A stretch of DNA of 64,000 nucleotides, taken from Ignavibacterium sp037440165. Its GTDB lineage: Bacteria; Bacteroidota; Ignavibacteria; Ignavibacteriales; Ignavibacteriaceae. Below the pieces are notes generated by a model, which saw only the letters and a list, made by a program, of their open reading frames with translations, was not told the origin of the DNA and did not search any database. Position 1 is the first letter of the stretch. Every line of letters begins with the position of its first letter. The translations under genes were made by a program, and so were the position numbers. The stretch spans positions 33,818-97,817 of the forward strand of contig NZ_JBBIUQ010000011.1 of the NCBI RefSeq assembly GCF_037440165.1, in the 5' to 3' direction. Below, piece after piece: positions 1-9,178 of this stretch.

Positions 1-669
1 TCCAAAACCAATTACAACTCCCACAAAAGTTGCATCGAAAATCCAGCCGCGAACAAATCTTCCTAATTGCAATGTAACTCTTTTCAAAATCCAATAAGCA
101 GGCTCAAAAAATTTATTAGGTGCAAGATGAATCAGTTCTCTTTTAATTTTACTGCTGTCCTTAATAAGGAAAAAAGTAATGAAAGGCACTATCACAAGAA
201 CTGCAACAATTGAAACCACACTACTAACATAATCGTAAAGATGGGAAATAGTATTAGCTAGCTGGGAGGAGAAAAATTTCTGAATCCTTTCGGAAATTTC
301 ACCATGGGCAAAGAAAGGAAATGTCTTTAGAATTTTTGCTTCAAGCTGTTTAAGTTCTTCATTGAAAGAAAAATTTTGTAAAGAACTTATAAGCTGATTC
401 ATCTGGTAAATTAATTTTGGAATCACAACGGATAAAGCAAGATAAATTATAACAGCAAAACCAATGAAAACTGTTAAAGTAGATAAAGACCTGCTAAATC
501 CGTGCTTCTCCAGTTGCTGAACAAATGGAGTGAGTATAAGAGCTAGAAGAATTGAAATGGCGAGAATAATAAAAATGTCAATAATCAAATAAGCAAAGTA
601 TATTGAGATTGCAATCGCAATCAGTAAGAGGAAAGTTCGGGGAAATTTTTTTATTGTGGTTTCAGACAT
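1..669 (-). CDS. AI-2E family transporter (permease), C-terminus beyond window
   Basis: The reading frame runs leftward from an ATG at 669 to the window edge with no stop, giving about 223 residues of an incomplete membrane protein. It opens with two closely spaced hydrophobic segments (about residues 10-50), has a third near 75-95, a long polar stretch with FAHGEISERIQKFFSSQ, then a further hydrophobic pair around VLVIVPFITFFLIKDS and the start of another helix at the cut. The order and the FFLIKD motif fit the AI-2E/PerM family of inner-membrane exporters; substrates vary widely and cannot be told from sequence. The ATG overlaps the stop codon of the NFU gene (TAATG), so the two are translationally coupled in one minus-strand operon. 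Confidence 0.8.
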   Translation of the reverse strand, partial: MSETTIKKFPRTFLLLIAIAISIYFAYLIIDIFIILAISILLALILTPFVQQLEKHGFSRSLSTLTVFIGFAVIIYLALSVVIPKLIYQMNQLISSLQNFSFNEELKQLEAKILKTFPFFAHGEISERIQKFFSSQLANTISHLYDYVSSVVSIVAVLVIVPFITFFLIKDSSKIKRELIHLAPNKFFEPAYWILKRVTLQLGRFVRGWIFDATFVGVVIGFG

Positions 670-896
670 TAAACTGCCTCAATTCTTTTTATTTCAGGAA
701 TCTGCCGCATTAATGCTCGTTCGATACCTGCGCGTAAAGTCATCACTGATAGAGGACAATTTTCACAAGCGCCGAGTAAACGAACTTTCACAATTCCATC
801 GTTGGTAATTTCAACTAACTCAACATCTCCATTATCTGATTGTAAAAATGGCCTGATGGAATTAAGAACTTTTTGTAATTCAATTTCTGAAATCAT
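669..896 (-). CDS. NFU-domain Fe-S cluster protein (NifU C-terminal type)
   Basis: A 75-residue stand-alone NFU domain. The family assembles or carries a [4Fe-4S] cluster and passes it to apoproteins in the cytoplasm. The hallmark CxxC is present as C44-E-N-C47, preceded by DNGDVELVEI and followed by SVMTLRAGIERAL, which is the usual helix after the cluster loop. There is no A-type or U-type scaffold domain attached, so this is the short form. It lies 90 bp downstream of mrp, another Fe-S carrier, and its stop overlaps the start of the AI-2E permease. The shared direction suggests mrp-nfu-permease co-transcription. The assignment is firm; the target proteins are unknown. Confidence 0.9.
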   Translation of the reverse strand: MISEIELQKVLNSIRPFLQSDNGDVELVEITNDGIVKVRLLGACENCPLSVMTLRAGIERALMRQIPEIKRIEAV

Positions 897-986
897 GTTA
901 GAAACGAATTTCTGATTTCAATAAATATTATTTGAAAATTTTATGTGTTAAAATAAACAAACGAATTAAATGCTTAATAAAATCAT

Positions 987-2087
987 CTATAAAATTATTT
1001 CAATTTTATCATTTTGATTTGCATTCCTGATATTAACCTGTTCAGTAAGCTTCCGGGAAATATCAATCATTATTCTGGCGTATTCAGAATCAGATTGATC
1101 GTAATCCATCGGAACACCATTATCTCCACCTTCTCTTATTCTGGGATCTATTGGAATACCACCAAGAAATTCAACATTAAGTTCTTTACAAATTCTTTCA
1201 CCTCCGCCGCTTCCGAAGATATCATATTTCTTTCCAGTGTCCGGTGCAATGAAAAAGCTCATGTTTTCAATAACACCAAGGACAGGAACATTTACCCTAT
1301 TGAACATCATCAGTGCTTTTCGTGCATCAACCAATGAAACTTCCTGTGGAGTTGTAACTATAACCGCACCTGTAAGCGGAATTGTCTGAACTAAAGTTAG
1401 CTGAATGTCTCCGGTTCCCGGCGGAAGATCGAAAATCAGATAATCAAGTTCACCCCATTCTACATCAGTCATAAATTGTTTTATTGCTCCGCTTGCCATT
1501 GGACCTCGCCAGATGATAGGCGCCTTGTCATCTACCAAAACACCTATTGAAATAAACTTAACTCCATAGTTCTCAAGCGGAAGCATCCTTAATGAACTTT
1601 CCGCCTGATAAACTTTTGGTTTATCTTTTATTCCAAGCATCAGCGGTACACTTGGACCATAAATATCTGCATCAATCAATCCGACTTTAGCTCCATCTTT
1701 GGCTAGTGCCACAGCAAGATTAACTGCAACAGTGCTTTTACCAACTCCTCCTTTACCACTTGCAACTGCAATTGTATTTTTAACTCCCGGAAGAATTGCA
1801 TCTTTCTTTGGGTCGTTATGAGTTGATATGTTAGATGAAGTACTTCTTGTCTGCAGCTGAATATTTATTTTTTGCAAAGAAGGGAAATCAGATTTTATTT
1901 GTGCTTCAATTTTTTGTTTAAGTTCCTCTGAACTAACCTGAGACGCAAAAGAGAGCTTCAGGGAAAGTTCATTACTTTTTAGTTCAAGAGATTGAATTGA
2001 ATTTAATGTTAAAATGTTTGGGTCAAAACCATCAGACTGAATTTTTTTTAGTGAAGAAAGAACATTGCTTTTTGTAATATCGCTCAT
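987..2087 (-). CDS. mrp: Mrp/NBP35-type Fe-S cluster carrier ATPase
   Basis: A 366-residue P-loop ATPase of the Mrp/ApbC family, which binds and transfers Fe-S clusters. An N-terminal DUF59/FeS-assembly-like domain (about residues 1-80) precedes a deviant Walker A motif GKGGVGKST at 111-119, then DADIYGPS and DLPPGTGDIQ. The segment that in many homologues carries the cluster-binding CxxC (after ENMSFF) reads IAPDTGKKYDIFGSGGG here, with no cysteine; Bacteroidota and cyanobacterial homologues I recall also vary at this place, so this need not mean loss of function. It is first in a likely operon with the NFU protein, which fits a shared role in Fe-S cluster delivery. Confidence 0.93.
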   Translation of the reverse strand: MSDITKSNVLSSLKKIQSDGFDPNILTLNSIQSLELKSNELSLKLSFASQVSSEELKQKIEAQIKSDFPSLQKINIQLQTRSTSSNISTHNDPKKDAILPGVKNTIAVASGKGGVGKSTVAVNLAVALAKDGAKVGLIDADIYGPSVPLMLGIKDKPKVYQAESSLRMLPLENYGVKFISIGVLVDDKAPIIWRGPMASGAIKQFMTDVEWGELDYLIFDLPPGTGDIQLTLVQTIPLTGAVIVTTPQEVSLVDARKALMMFNRVNVPVLGVIENMSFFIAPDTGKKYDIFGSGGGERICKELNVEFLGGIPIDPRIREGGDNGVPMDYDQSDSEYARIMIDISRKLTEQVNIRNANQNDKIEIIL

Positions 2088-2151
2088 CAGAATATCCTCT
2101 TAAGTAAATTATTTCTTTTAAATACTTTTTAAGATTATCGTTAGTTCAAAT

Positions 2152-4284
2152 TTATTTCCGCAAACTTTTTTTAACGCTTACATTTTCTTTGGTAACATGA
2201 TTCATCAGCCACTCCTGGCTGTTCAGTTTTGCAGTTCCATCCTGAGGTTTGATAAAGTAGTAACTGCCATCCTGATGAAGAATTCTTGCTTTCATATTAT
2301 CTTTAAGATAGATGTGAAGAATGTTTTTGATTATTTCTTCCCTCAGAATTTTATCTTCAATTGGAAATGTAACTTCAACTCTTCTGTCAAGATTTCGTTG
2401 CATCATATCGGCACTGCTAAGATAAATTTCTTCATTACCGTTATTAAAGAAATAAAAAATTCTGCTGTGTTCAAGAAATCTACCGACAATACTTATCACG
2501 CGGATGTTTTCGCTTAATCCTTTAATGCTGGGGATTAAACTGCAAACTCCTCTTACAATCAAATCAATTTTTACTCCTGAGTTAGAAGCTTCATACAATC
2601 CGGTAATGATTGCAGGATCAACAAGCGAATTCATTTTCATAATGATGTGTGCATCTTTTCCAGATTTTTTGAAAGAAATCTCTCGAGCAATTAGTTTCAA
2701 CATTGATTCTCTTGTGTGTAAAGGCGAAACAATCAGTTTCCTGAACTCTTTCTGCTGAGAGTAGCCAGTAAGAAAATTAAACACATCGGAAACATCACTG
2801 CATATATCCTTATTGCAGGTAAAAAATCCCAAATCTGTATAAAGCTTGGCAGTTACAGTATTGTAGTTGCCGTTTGAAAGATGGACATATCTTTTTACAC
2901 CATCAAATTCTTTCCTTACTATCAAAGTCATTTTTGCGTGAGTCTTTAATCCCACCAGACCATAAACCACATGAACGCCAACTTTCTCAAGTTCACGCGC
3001 CCAATAAATATTATTCTCTTCGTCAAACCTTGCTTTCAGCTCAACAAGTACAGCAACCTGCTTGCCTCTGTCGGCAGCTTCAATCAACGCTTTGACTATT
3101 GGCGAATCAGTTCCAACCCGATAAAGAGTTTGTTTTATTGCCAACACATCAGGATCTTCTGCAGCTTTTTTAATGAAATCAACAACTGGAGTAAATGAAT
3201 GAAAAGGATGATGAAGCAGTAAATCACGTTGTTTGATTACTGAAAAAATTTCTTCTTCTTCGTTTAATTCTTTCGGAATTACCGGATAAAATGGTTTTTC
3301 TTTAAGATGATGAACAGGAAGTTTATAAAGAATCATAACATCACTTAATCCAAGCGGACCCTCAACCTGATGAACATCTTCTTTTGTTATCTGGAGATTT
3401 TCCATCAATGTCTCTAACATAAAATCAGGCATCTTGTGTGCAACTTCAAGCCTAACAACACTTCCGAATCTTCTTTGGCGAATATTTTCTTCGATAACAC
3501 TAAGCAAATCATCTGCTTCATCTTCCTGTAGTTCAATATCCGTATCTCTGGTGATTCTGAATTTGTGAGTTTCAATAATCTCCATTCCGGGAAAAAGCAA
3601 GTGAATATTTTCTTTTATTAGATCACCAAGCCAAATAAAGCGTGCTTTAAAATTTCCATTTGAATTTTGTCTTTTGTTTGGTTCAACAATATCATCTATC
3701 TGAAGCAATCTTGGTAAAATGTTCGGAACCTTAACTCTTGCAAAATGATTTTCTCCATTGGGCTTTCGAATCAGCACTGCTAAACTTAAACTAAGATTTG
3801 AGATATAAGGGAATGGTCTTCCCGGATCAAACGCGAGTGGTGTAAGGACGGGGAAAATTTCTTTTTTGAAATATTCAGTTAATACTTTTTTTTCTTCTTT
3901 AGATAGGTCATCATACTCATGAAGAAAAATATTATTCTCGCGCAGAGAGGGAACAATATCATTCGACCATAAATCATAGAGCTGCTTCAGAAGTGGCTGC
4001 AATGCTTTCTCAACTTTCGGCAGTTGCTCTCTTGGTGTAAGTCCGTCAATTGAAGGCTCAAGCACATTGGCGGCAATCTGCTCTTTAATTCCCGAAACTC
4101 TTATCATATAAAATTCATCAAGGTTGGAAGAAAAGATAGAAACGAATTTCACTTTTTCGAGTAACGGCAAATCAGGATTAAGAGCTTCCTGCAAAACTCT
4201 TCTGTTAAACTCTATCCAGCTTAAATCTCTGTTGATAAAATTTTCGGGCTTACCATATTTCTTTAACAACTCTTTTGCATTCAT
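2152..4284 (-). CDS. ppk1: Polyphosphate kinase 1
   Basis: A full-length 710-residue PPK1, which reversibly makes polyphosphate from ATP. It shows the N-terminal helical domain (NLDEFYMIRVSGIKEQ near 54-69), the head domain, and two PLD-like catalytic domains. H449 in GLKTHAKM corresponds to the autophosphorylated histidine, and H606 in RFLEHSRI to the second essential histidine; RYVHLSNGNYN (around 465-475) sits between them. Length and motif spacing match the family. It lies alone on the minus strand, 115 bp from trkH and 64 bp from mrp, with no obvious polyphosphatase nearby. A TATATTTA sequence shortly upstream on the minus strand could serve as its -10. Confidence 0.96.
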   Translation of the reverse strand: MNAKELLKKYGKPENFINRDLSWIEFNRRVLQEALNPDLPLLEKVKFVSIFSSNLDEFYMIRVSGIKEQIAANVLEPSIDGLTPREQLPKVEKALQPLLKQLYDLWSNDIVPSLRENNIFLHEYDDLSKEEKKVLTEYFKKEIFPVLTPLAFDPGRPFPYISNLSLSLAVLIRKPNGENHFARVKVPNILPRLLQIDDIVEPNKRQNSNGNFKARFIWLGDLIKENIHLLFPGMEIIETHKFRITRDTDIELQEDEADDLLSVIEENIRQRRFGSVVRLEVAHKMPDFMLETLMENLQITKEDVHQVEGPLGLSDVMILYKLPVHHLKEKPFYPVIPKELNEEEEIFSVIKQRDLLLHHPFHSFTPVVDFIKKAAEDPDVLAIKQTLYRVGTDSPIVKALIEAADRGKQVAVLVELKARFDEENNIYWARELEKVGVHVVYGLVGLKTHAKMTLIVRKEFDGVKRYVHLSNGNYNTVTAKLYTDLGFFTCNKDICSDVSDVFNFLTGYSQQKEFRKLIVSPLHTRESMLKLIAREISFKKSGKDAHIIMKMNSLVDPAIITGLYEASNSGVKIDLIVRGVCSLIPSIKGLSENIRVISIVGRFLEHSRIFYFFNNGNEEIYLSSADMMQRNLDRRVEVTFPIEDKILREEIIKNILHIYLKDNMKARILHQDGSYYFIKPQDGTAKLNSQEWLMNHVTKENVSVKKSLRK

Positions 4285-4399
4285 AATTAGTATCTATAAG
4301 ATTTAATGTAAATATAATTAAAAAAAGAAGCAGAAAATGTGGTGAAAAACCAGTGCCAGCTCAGAGACTAATCTTTGATTAAAAAACTAAACCTGGAAA

Positions 4400-5848
4400 T
4401 TATTTTTTCCAGAATGAAGGAGAGAAAATTACGAGAACAGTAAAAAGTTCAAGTCTGCCTACTAACATTAAAAATGATAAAATAATTTTTACAAGGTCAG
4501 GCAGATGTGAAAAATTAGCAACTGGACCAACTGTTCCTATTCCCGGACCAACATTCCCAAGGCAGGTTGCACTTGCACCAATTGCGCTTAAGAAGTCAAG
4601 TCCTGCTAAAGACAAAATAATTGATGACATAACAAAAATCAAAATGTAAAGAATGAAGAATGCCTGAACATTTGAAATTATATCCGGAGCAATTGCTTTG
4701 TTATTTATTCGCACAGGAATAATTGCACGGGGATGAACCAATCTCTTCAATTCAAGAAAACCATTCTTGAACATCAGATAATGTCTGATAATTTTAATTG
4801 AACCACAGGTAGAACCCGCACAACCACCAATAAAAAGCAGCATAAAGAAAAACATTCTTGAGAAGGGTGCCCAATTTTCATAATCTGATGAGACATATCC
4901 TGTTGTTGTTACAAGAGATACTACATGAAATAATGATTGTCTGAATGATTCTTCAAAATGAAAAGTATGATGAGGCCTATGAATAAACATTATTACTAAA
5001 GTAGCTAGTGACAGAAACAAAACATAAAATTTGAATTCAGTATTTTGTTTGAAAGGTTCAAACTTCAAATGTAAGGCAAAGTAATGCAGAGTAAAATTCA
5101 TTCCGGCAAAAAACATAAAGACGATAAAAACATACTGCACATAGGTTGAAGTAAAATAAGCCGTGCTTTGATTTTTTGTAGAGAATCCACCAGTTGCCAT
5201 TGTTGTGAACGAATGATTTATTGCATCAAACAAGTTTAATCCACCAAACATAAGTAGAATAGTTTCTGCAAACGTTAAGATCACATAGATTCCCCATAAT
5301 CTTTTTGCTGTTTCCTTAACACGCGGGTGAAATTTGTCTTTGGTTATGCCGGGAACTTCTGCAGAAAACAGTTGCATTCCACCGATACCTAACAAGGGAA
5401 GAATTGCGAGAGAGAGAACAATTATTCCCATTCCACCAATCCATTGAGATATTGAGCGCCAGAAAAGTAGTCCATGCGGGAGAGCTTCAATATCATCTAA
5501 AATTGATGCACCAGTTGTAGTAAATCCTGACATTATTTCGAAGAATGCATCCACATAAGAAGGAATAGCACCATGAACGACAAAAGGAACTGCACCAAAT
5601 AACGACATCACAACCCAACCTAATGTTACGATCAGGTAACCTTCCCGTTTACCAATATCTGATCTTTCAGTTTTTCTTGTTAAAAACCAGAGTAGTGTTC
5701 CGATAAGAGATGTACTTGTGCCCGTAACTAACAAAACAAAAATATCATTATCCTGATAGTAAATAGAGAAGGGAATTCCACTCATCATAAAAATCCCAGT
5801 TAGTATGAGTAAGAATCCGATGATGTTAATTATGAGTTTGTAATTCAA
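4400..5848 (-). CDS. trkH: Trk potassium uptake protein, membrane subunit TrkH
   Basis: A 482-residue polytopic membrane protein of the TrkH/KtrB family, which forms the K+ pathway across the inner membrane. Four pore-loop filters can be seen: GFTTTGASIL, TTMATGGFST, VTTTGYVSSDY and TCLGNVGPGIG, together with many hydrophobic helices. The last filter followed by a short C-terminal helix ending in SPSFWKK is usual for TrkH. It starts 15 bp downstream of the trkA stop on the same strand, so the regulatory subunit and the channel are almost certainly one transcription unit. Confidence 0.95.
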   Translation of the reverse strand: MNYKLIINIIGFLLILTGIFMMSGIPFSIYYQDNDIFVLLVTGTSTSLIGTLLWFLTRKTERSDIGKREGYLIVTLGWVVMSLFGAVPFVVHGAIPSYVDAFFEIMSGFTTTGASILDDIEALPHGLLFWRSISQWIGGMGIIVLSLAILPLLGIGGMQLFSAEVPGITKDKFHPRVKETAKRLWGIYVILTFAETILLMFGGLNLFDAINHSFTTMATGGFSTKNQSTAYFTSTYVQYVFIVFMFFAGMNFTLHYFALHLKFEPFKQNTEFKFYVLFLSLATLVIMFIHRPHHTFHFEESFRQSLFHVVSLVTTTGYVSSDYENWAPFSRMFFFMLLFIGGCAGSTCGSIKIIRHYLMFKNGFLELKRLVHPRAIIPVRINNKAIAPDIISNVQAFFILYILIFVMSSIILSLAGLDFLSAIGASATCLGNVGPGIGTVGPVANFSHLPDLVKIILSFLMLVGRLELFTVLVIFSPSFWKK

Positions 5849-5863
5849 TATTATTGAGGAAAA

Positions 5864-7201
5864 TTATTTAAAGAATTTTTCAATTTTGTTTACAGCTTCC
5901 GGTAAAGAGAATACAACCACTTTATCTCCGGGAATGATTTTAGAACTTCCCAATGCGATATAACTTTCATCTTTCCTTAAGTAACCACCTATAATTGCAT
6001 CCTTCGGAAATTCAAGTTCAGCAATATTTACAGAAGTAATTTTTGAATTTGGCTGAGCAATAAATTCCAGTACAACTGCATCAATACCTTCGAGTGATGA
6101 ATATGAAATTATCTCACCTTTTTTTATGAAGCGAACAATATTATTTGCAGCAATAAGTTTTTTGTTGATTAGTGAATCAAGTCCGATTGTCTGAGTGAGC
6201 GGCACATATTCAACTTTGTCAACAAGTGCTATTGTTTTCTTTACTCCTAAATGTTTTGCCAACAGACAGGAAATAATATTCGTTTCGGCATCTTCTGTTA
6301 CAGCAATAAAAGCATCAACATCAATAATTCCTTCCTGAGCAAGTAAATCAATATCTCTTCCATCGCCCTGAATAACTAATGTATTTGGAAGAGCATCGGC
6401 AAGCTCAAATGCTTTTTCAGGATTTGAATCGATGAGTTTAACTTTCATATTGTTACTTAAAAGTGAAGCAACTCTTCGTCCAATCTTACCGCCTCCTAAA
6501 ATCATTATGTTATCAAACTTAATATTCTCTTTGCCTGCAAGCTTCAAAACAGTTTCGAGAGCTTCAGTTTTAGTGATTACAAAAATCTGATCATTCGGTA
6601 AAAACTTATCATTCCCTTTTGGTACTATAGTTCTGAAATTTCTGTAGATTGCAACAACCCTGAAATCAAAAGTTGAATATTGCTTGCTGATTTCAGATAT
6701 AGTTTTATGAATTACTGGAGCGTTTTTATCAAGCTTTAGTCCAATTACAAAAAGTTTACCCTCAAACTCAATAATATCAGTTGCAGCGGTTCGGTTAATA
6801 AGATTTACTGTTTCGATAGCAGACAGCTCTTCCGGATAAATCATAAAATCAATTCCGAGCTCCGAAAAATTTACTCCGTGCTTTGGGTTCAGATATTCAG
6901 CATTTGAAATTCTGGCGATTGTTTTTTTCGCACCTATTTTCTTTCCGATTATTGCTGTTGCGATGTTAACTTCTTCAGATGAAGTTACGGCGACAAGCAA
7001 ATCAGTCTTTTCTATTTGTGCCTGTTCGAGAATTTCAATTGAAGTTGAAGAGCCTTCAATGGTAAGAATGTCTGCCATTTGATCGGTGTAGCTTAAACGA
7101 TCATGATCAAGGTCAATGGCAACAATATCATGATTTTCAGTTGAAAGTTGTTTTGCAAGCTGATAACCAATATCACCCATTCCGGCAATAATAATTCGCA
7201 T
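5864..7201 (-). CDS. trkA: Trk potassium uptake regulatory subunit TrkA
   Basis: A 445-residue cytosolic protein with two tandem RCK halves, each a Rossmann nucleotide-binding domain plus a TrkA-C domain. The first half begins MRIIIAGMGDIGYQLA (GxGxxG at residues 7-12) and the second has GGGKIGRRVASLL near 236. These domains bind NAD(H) or ATP and gate the TrkH pore. Duplicated RCK architecture and length are typical of TrkA rather than of single-domain KtrA. It is the upstream gene of a trkA-trkH pair. A 223-bp gap separates it from the deoxyhypusine-synthase-like gene, whose terminator lies in that gap. Confidence 0.95.
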   Translation of the reverse strand: MRIIIAGMGDIGYQLAKQLSTENHDIVAIDLDHDRLSYTDQMADILTIEGSSTSIEILEQAQIEKTDLLVAVTSSEEVNIATAIIGKKIGAKKTIARISNAEYLNPKHGVNFSELGIDFMIYPEELSAIETVNLINRTAATDIIEFEGKLFVIGLKLDKNAPVIHKTISEISKQYSTFDFRVVAIYRNFRTIVPKGNDKFLPNDQIFVITKTEALETVLKLAGKENIKFDNIMILGGGKIGRRVASLLSNNMKVKLIDSNPEKAFELADALPNTLVIQGDGRDIDLLAQEGIIDVDAFIAVTEDAETNIISCLLAKHLGVKKTIALVDKVEYVPLTQTIGLDSLINKKLIAANNIVRFIKKGEIISYSSLEGIDAVVLEFIAQPNSKITSVNIAELEFPKDAIIGGYLRKDESYIALGSSKIIPGDKVVVFSLPEAVNKIEKFFK

Positions 7202-7373
7202 CAGTTTATTTCTTAAATTTTTTCTTAATACAATTCAAATTTGTAGTAATGAAAAGATAAAAACAATTCTTTTGGACTAGTGTTAAAGTAGCCACTAATT
7301 AATTTTTTAAAATGAATATGACTTCCATTTTCATTTCACTTAAAATTAGAATCGTAGTCTTTGTTAATCATAA

Positions 7374-7400
7374 AAAAGGCGAGTAATTTGCTCGCCTTTT
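7374..7400 (-). terminator. Intrinsic terminator of the deoxyhypusine-synthase-like gene
   Basis: A perfect 10-bp stem, AAAAGGCGAG at 7374-7383 and CTCGCCTTTT at 7391-7400, closes a 7-nt loop. Read on the minus strand it ends in a T run and lies just 25 bp past the stop codon of the gene at 7425-8468. The stem ends are A/T tracts on both sides, so it could also stop plus-strand transcription. Confidence 0.9.
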
Positions 7401-7424
7401 AGACTCGCATTTTATAATGTTTCC

Positions 7425-8468
7425 TTACACAGTTACATTTTCTTTTTGATAAATTTTCTGATATTCTCTTGCTTTACGATTCTTCCATACACCTTTATGA
7501 TAAGCATAACCAACTATCAAAGGCATTGCGATAGTGGCTTCACTGTAAACCATTTGTTCGTATGATGTAGAAACTTTTCCCCACGAACTTGCTTCTTTGA
7601 GAGTTGAACCAGACAAAGCTCCGTCTCTTTCATCTGCAACAGTAATCTGAATTGCATACTTGTGCATATCAGCTTCTTCCATAAGAATATCTGCGGCGAC
7701 AACTATATCCTGAGTGAAATTTTTAGGAACACCACCGCCAATCATAAATATTCCTGTTTCTTTACTGTGAAGTTTAATCTTTGTCAGTTCATAAAAATCT
7801 TTACCTGAATCTACTGCAACATGCTTATCAGGATTATTATGTTGATGAATGACAAGTCCGAATCCGGCTGAGCAATCAGAAAAAGCGGGAATGAAAATCG
7901 GAACATTCTTTTTGTAGCAAGCATAGACTACTGAGTCTTCACACTTTGGTCCGCCATTTTCTTCAAGATATTTACCGAACTCCAACATAAATTCTCTTGA
8001 TGAATAAGCTTTTGGTTCCATGCTGTCGAAAATTTTTGCAGTAGTTTCATCACAAATACGAAGTTCATCTTCGTCAATAAAAGTATCGTAAATTCTGTCA
8101 ATGTGTAATTCTCTTAGTTCATTATCATCAACCCATTTGGTCCCTTTATAATGCTTGAATCCAAGTGCCTCAAAAAAATCCTGATCAACCATAATTGCAC
8201 CGGTTGAAACGATCGCATCAACCATGTTGTTCATAACCATATCATAAACGACACGCTTTAAACCTGCACTAAATAAACTTCCGGCGAGAGTTAATATTAC
8301 CCCACAGTTTTCATCCTGCAGCATCATTTCATAAATTTTTGCAGCACGATTTAAGTCTCTGGCTGAAAAAGCCATTTCTCCCATATCATCAACAAGTTTT
8401 ACCACATTGTGCTGTTTGATATCATAATGTTTAACTACTTCTTTTAAGTAATCTTTTTTTGTTGGCAT
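7425..8468 (-). CDS. Deoxyhypusine synthase-like protein
   Basis: A 347-residue member of the deoxyhypusine synthase (DHS) superfamily. The eukaryotic and archaeal enzyme moves an aminobutyl group from spermidine to a lysine of eIF5A using NAD. Family motifs seen are LAGSLFSAGL (61-70), the SGKDFYEL and GIFMIGGGVPKNFTQ nucleotide-binding region (239-253), and EASSWGK, where K298 matches the lysine that forms the enzyme-substrate imine. Bacteria have EF-P rather than eIF5A, and bacterial DHS-like proteins are thought to act in polyamine chemistry such as homospermidine or related synthesis; which reaction applies here cannot be told. It is a single-gene unit with its own terminator. Confidence 0.88.
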   Translation of the reverse strand: MPTKKDYLKEVVKHYDIKQHNVVKLVDDMGEMAFSARDLNRAAKIYEMMLQDENCGVILTLAGSLFSAGLKRVVYDMVMNNMVDAIVSTGAIMVDQDFFEALGFKHYKGTKWVDDNELRELHIDRIYDTFIDEDELRICDETTAKIFDSMEPKAYSSREFMLEFGKYLEENGGPKCEDSVVYACYKKNVPIFIPAFSDCSAGFGLVIHQHNNPDKHVAVDSGKDFYELTKIKLHSKETGIFMIGGGVPKNFTQDIVVAADILMEEADMHKYAIQITVADERDGALSGSTLKEASSWGKVSTSYEQMVYSEATIAMPLIVGYAYHKGVWKNRKAREYQKIYQKENVTV

Positions 8469-8564
8469 ATTTTACACCCTTCTAATATTTATTATTTACC
8501 TGAATAAAATAAACTTTTTTTAATAGATTTGCATTACAAAAATCACATCTGTCAAAGGAATTTT

Positions 8565-8783
8565 ATGAAAAGAATCATATTGGAAACTGATAGTAAAAAG
8601 GATTTACTTTTGATTACGGAATTAGCCGAACGTCTTAAAATAAAATACAAGATTGAACCTTTCAAAGTTAAAGTTAGTAAAAAAGAATACAACTTATTTT
8701 TAGATAAAGGTGTGGATATTTCGAATTTTGGCAATCCATCCAGATGGCAAAGAAAAGTGCGTAAAGATAGAAAGATCATTTAA
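8565..8783 (+). CDS. Small antitoxin-like protein of a VapBC-type pair
   Basis: A 72-residue protein starting at ATG 8565 behind AAAGGAA; the reading frame is open further upstream, but only this start has a ribosome binding site. It begins MKRIILETDSKKDLLLITEL, a pattern of short antitoxins made of a beta strand and helices, followed by a basic C-terminus (WQRKVRKDRKII). It lies 11 bp upstream of a PIN-domain toxin reading frame, the usual antitoxin-toxin order. The identification rests mostly on this context. No DNA-binding fold can be named with certainty. Confidence 0.55.
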   Translation: MKRIILETDSKKDLLLITELAERLKIKYKIEPFKVKVSKKEYNLFLDKGVDISNFGNPSRWQRKVRKDRKII

Positions 8784-8794
8784 ACATTATTCGT

Positions 8795-9166
8795 ATGAAA
8801 TTGGTAGATAGTAATATAGTTATTTACTCTGCCTTAAATAAATTTTCTTACTTAAGAGATTTATTTTAAGATGAGAAAACTTATTACTCTGAAATCACTC
8901 TCCTTGAGGTCTTTGGCTTTGACAAAATTACTGTCGAACAAGAGAAATATTTTTCAGCTGTTTTTTCGCTTATGAATAAAATCCTTATAACATCTGAAGT
9001 AATAAGTGGAGCAGTTACTTTACGAAAAAATTATAGACTTACAGTCGGAGATTCTATTATAGCTTCATCAGCAAAAATTTGTGATTTAGTTTTACTTACC
9101 AATAATGTTAAAGATTTTAAGGGTATCAAATCATTAAAGATAGAAAATCCTTTAAAGCTGAAATAG
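8795..9166 (+). pseudogene. PIN-domain (VapC-like) toxin with an in-frame stop
   Basis: Starting at ATG 8795, one reading frame encodes a PIN-domain protein of about 123 residues, apart from a TAA at 8867-8869 (codon 25). The N-terminus MKLVDSNIVIYSAL carries the first catalytic aspartate (VDSN, D5). After the stop the frame continues without a shift through SEITLLEVFGF (conserved Glu), LTVGDSIIASSA (conserved Asp) and LLTNNVKDF (conserved Asn/Asp). PIN toxins are ribonucleases that cut tRNA or other RNA. The single nonsense codon in an otherwise intact frame suggests recent inactivation, with the antitoxin gene just upstream kept. A sequencing error at that base is possible. Confidence 0.75.
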
Positions 9167-9178
9167 AAATTCTGAAAG

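Noticed and set aside
8867..8869. Recoding (selenocysteine or programmed readthrough) at the stop in the PIN toxin
   Set aside because: The codon is TAA, not TGA, and no stimulatory structure is visible.
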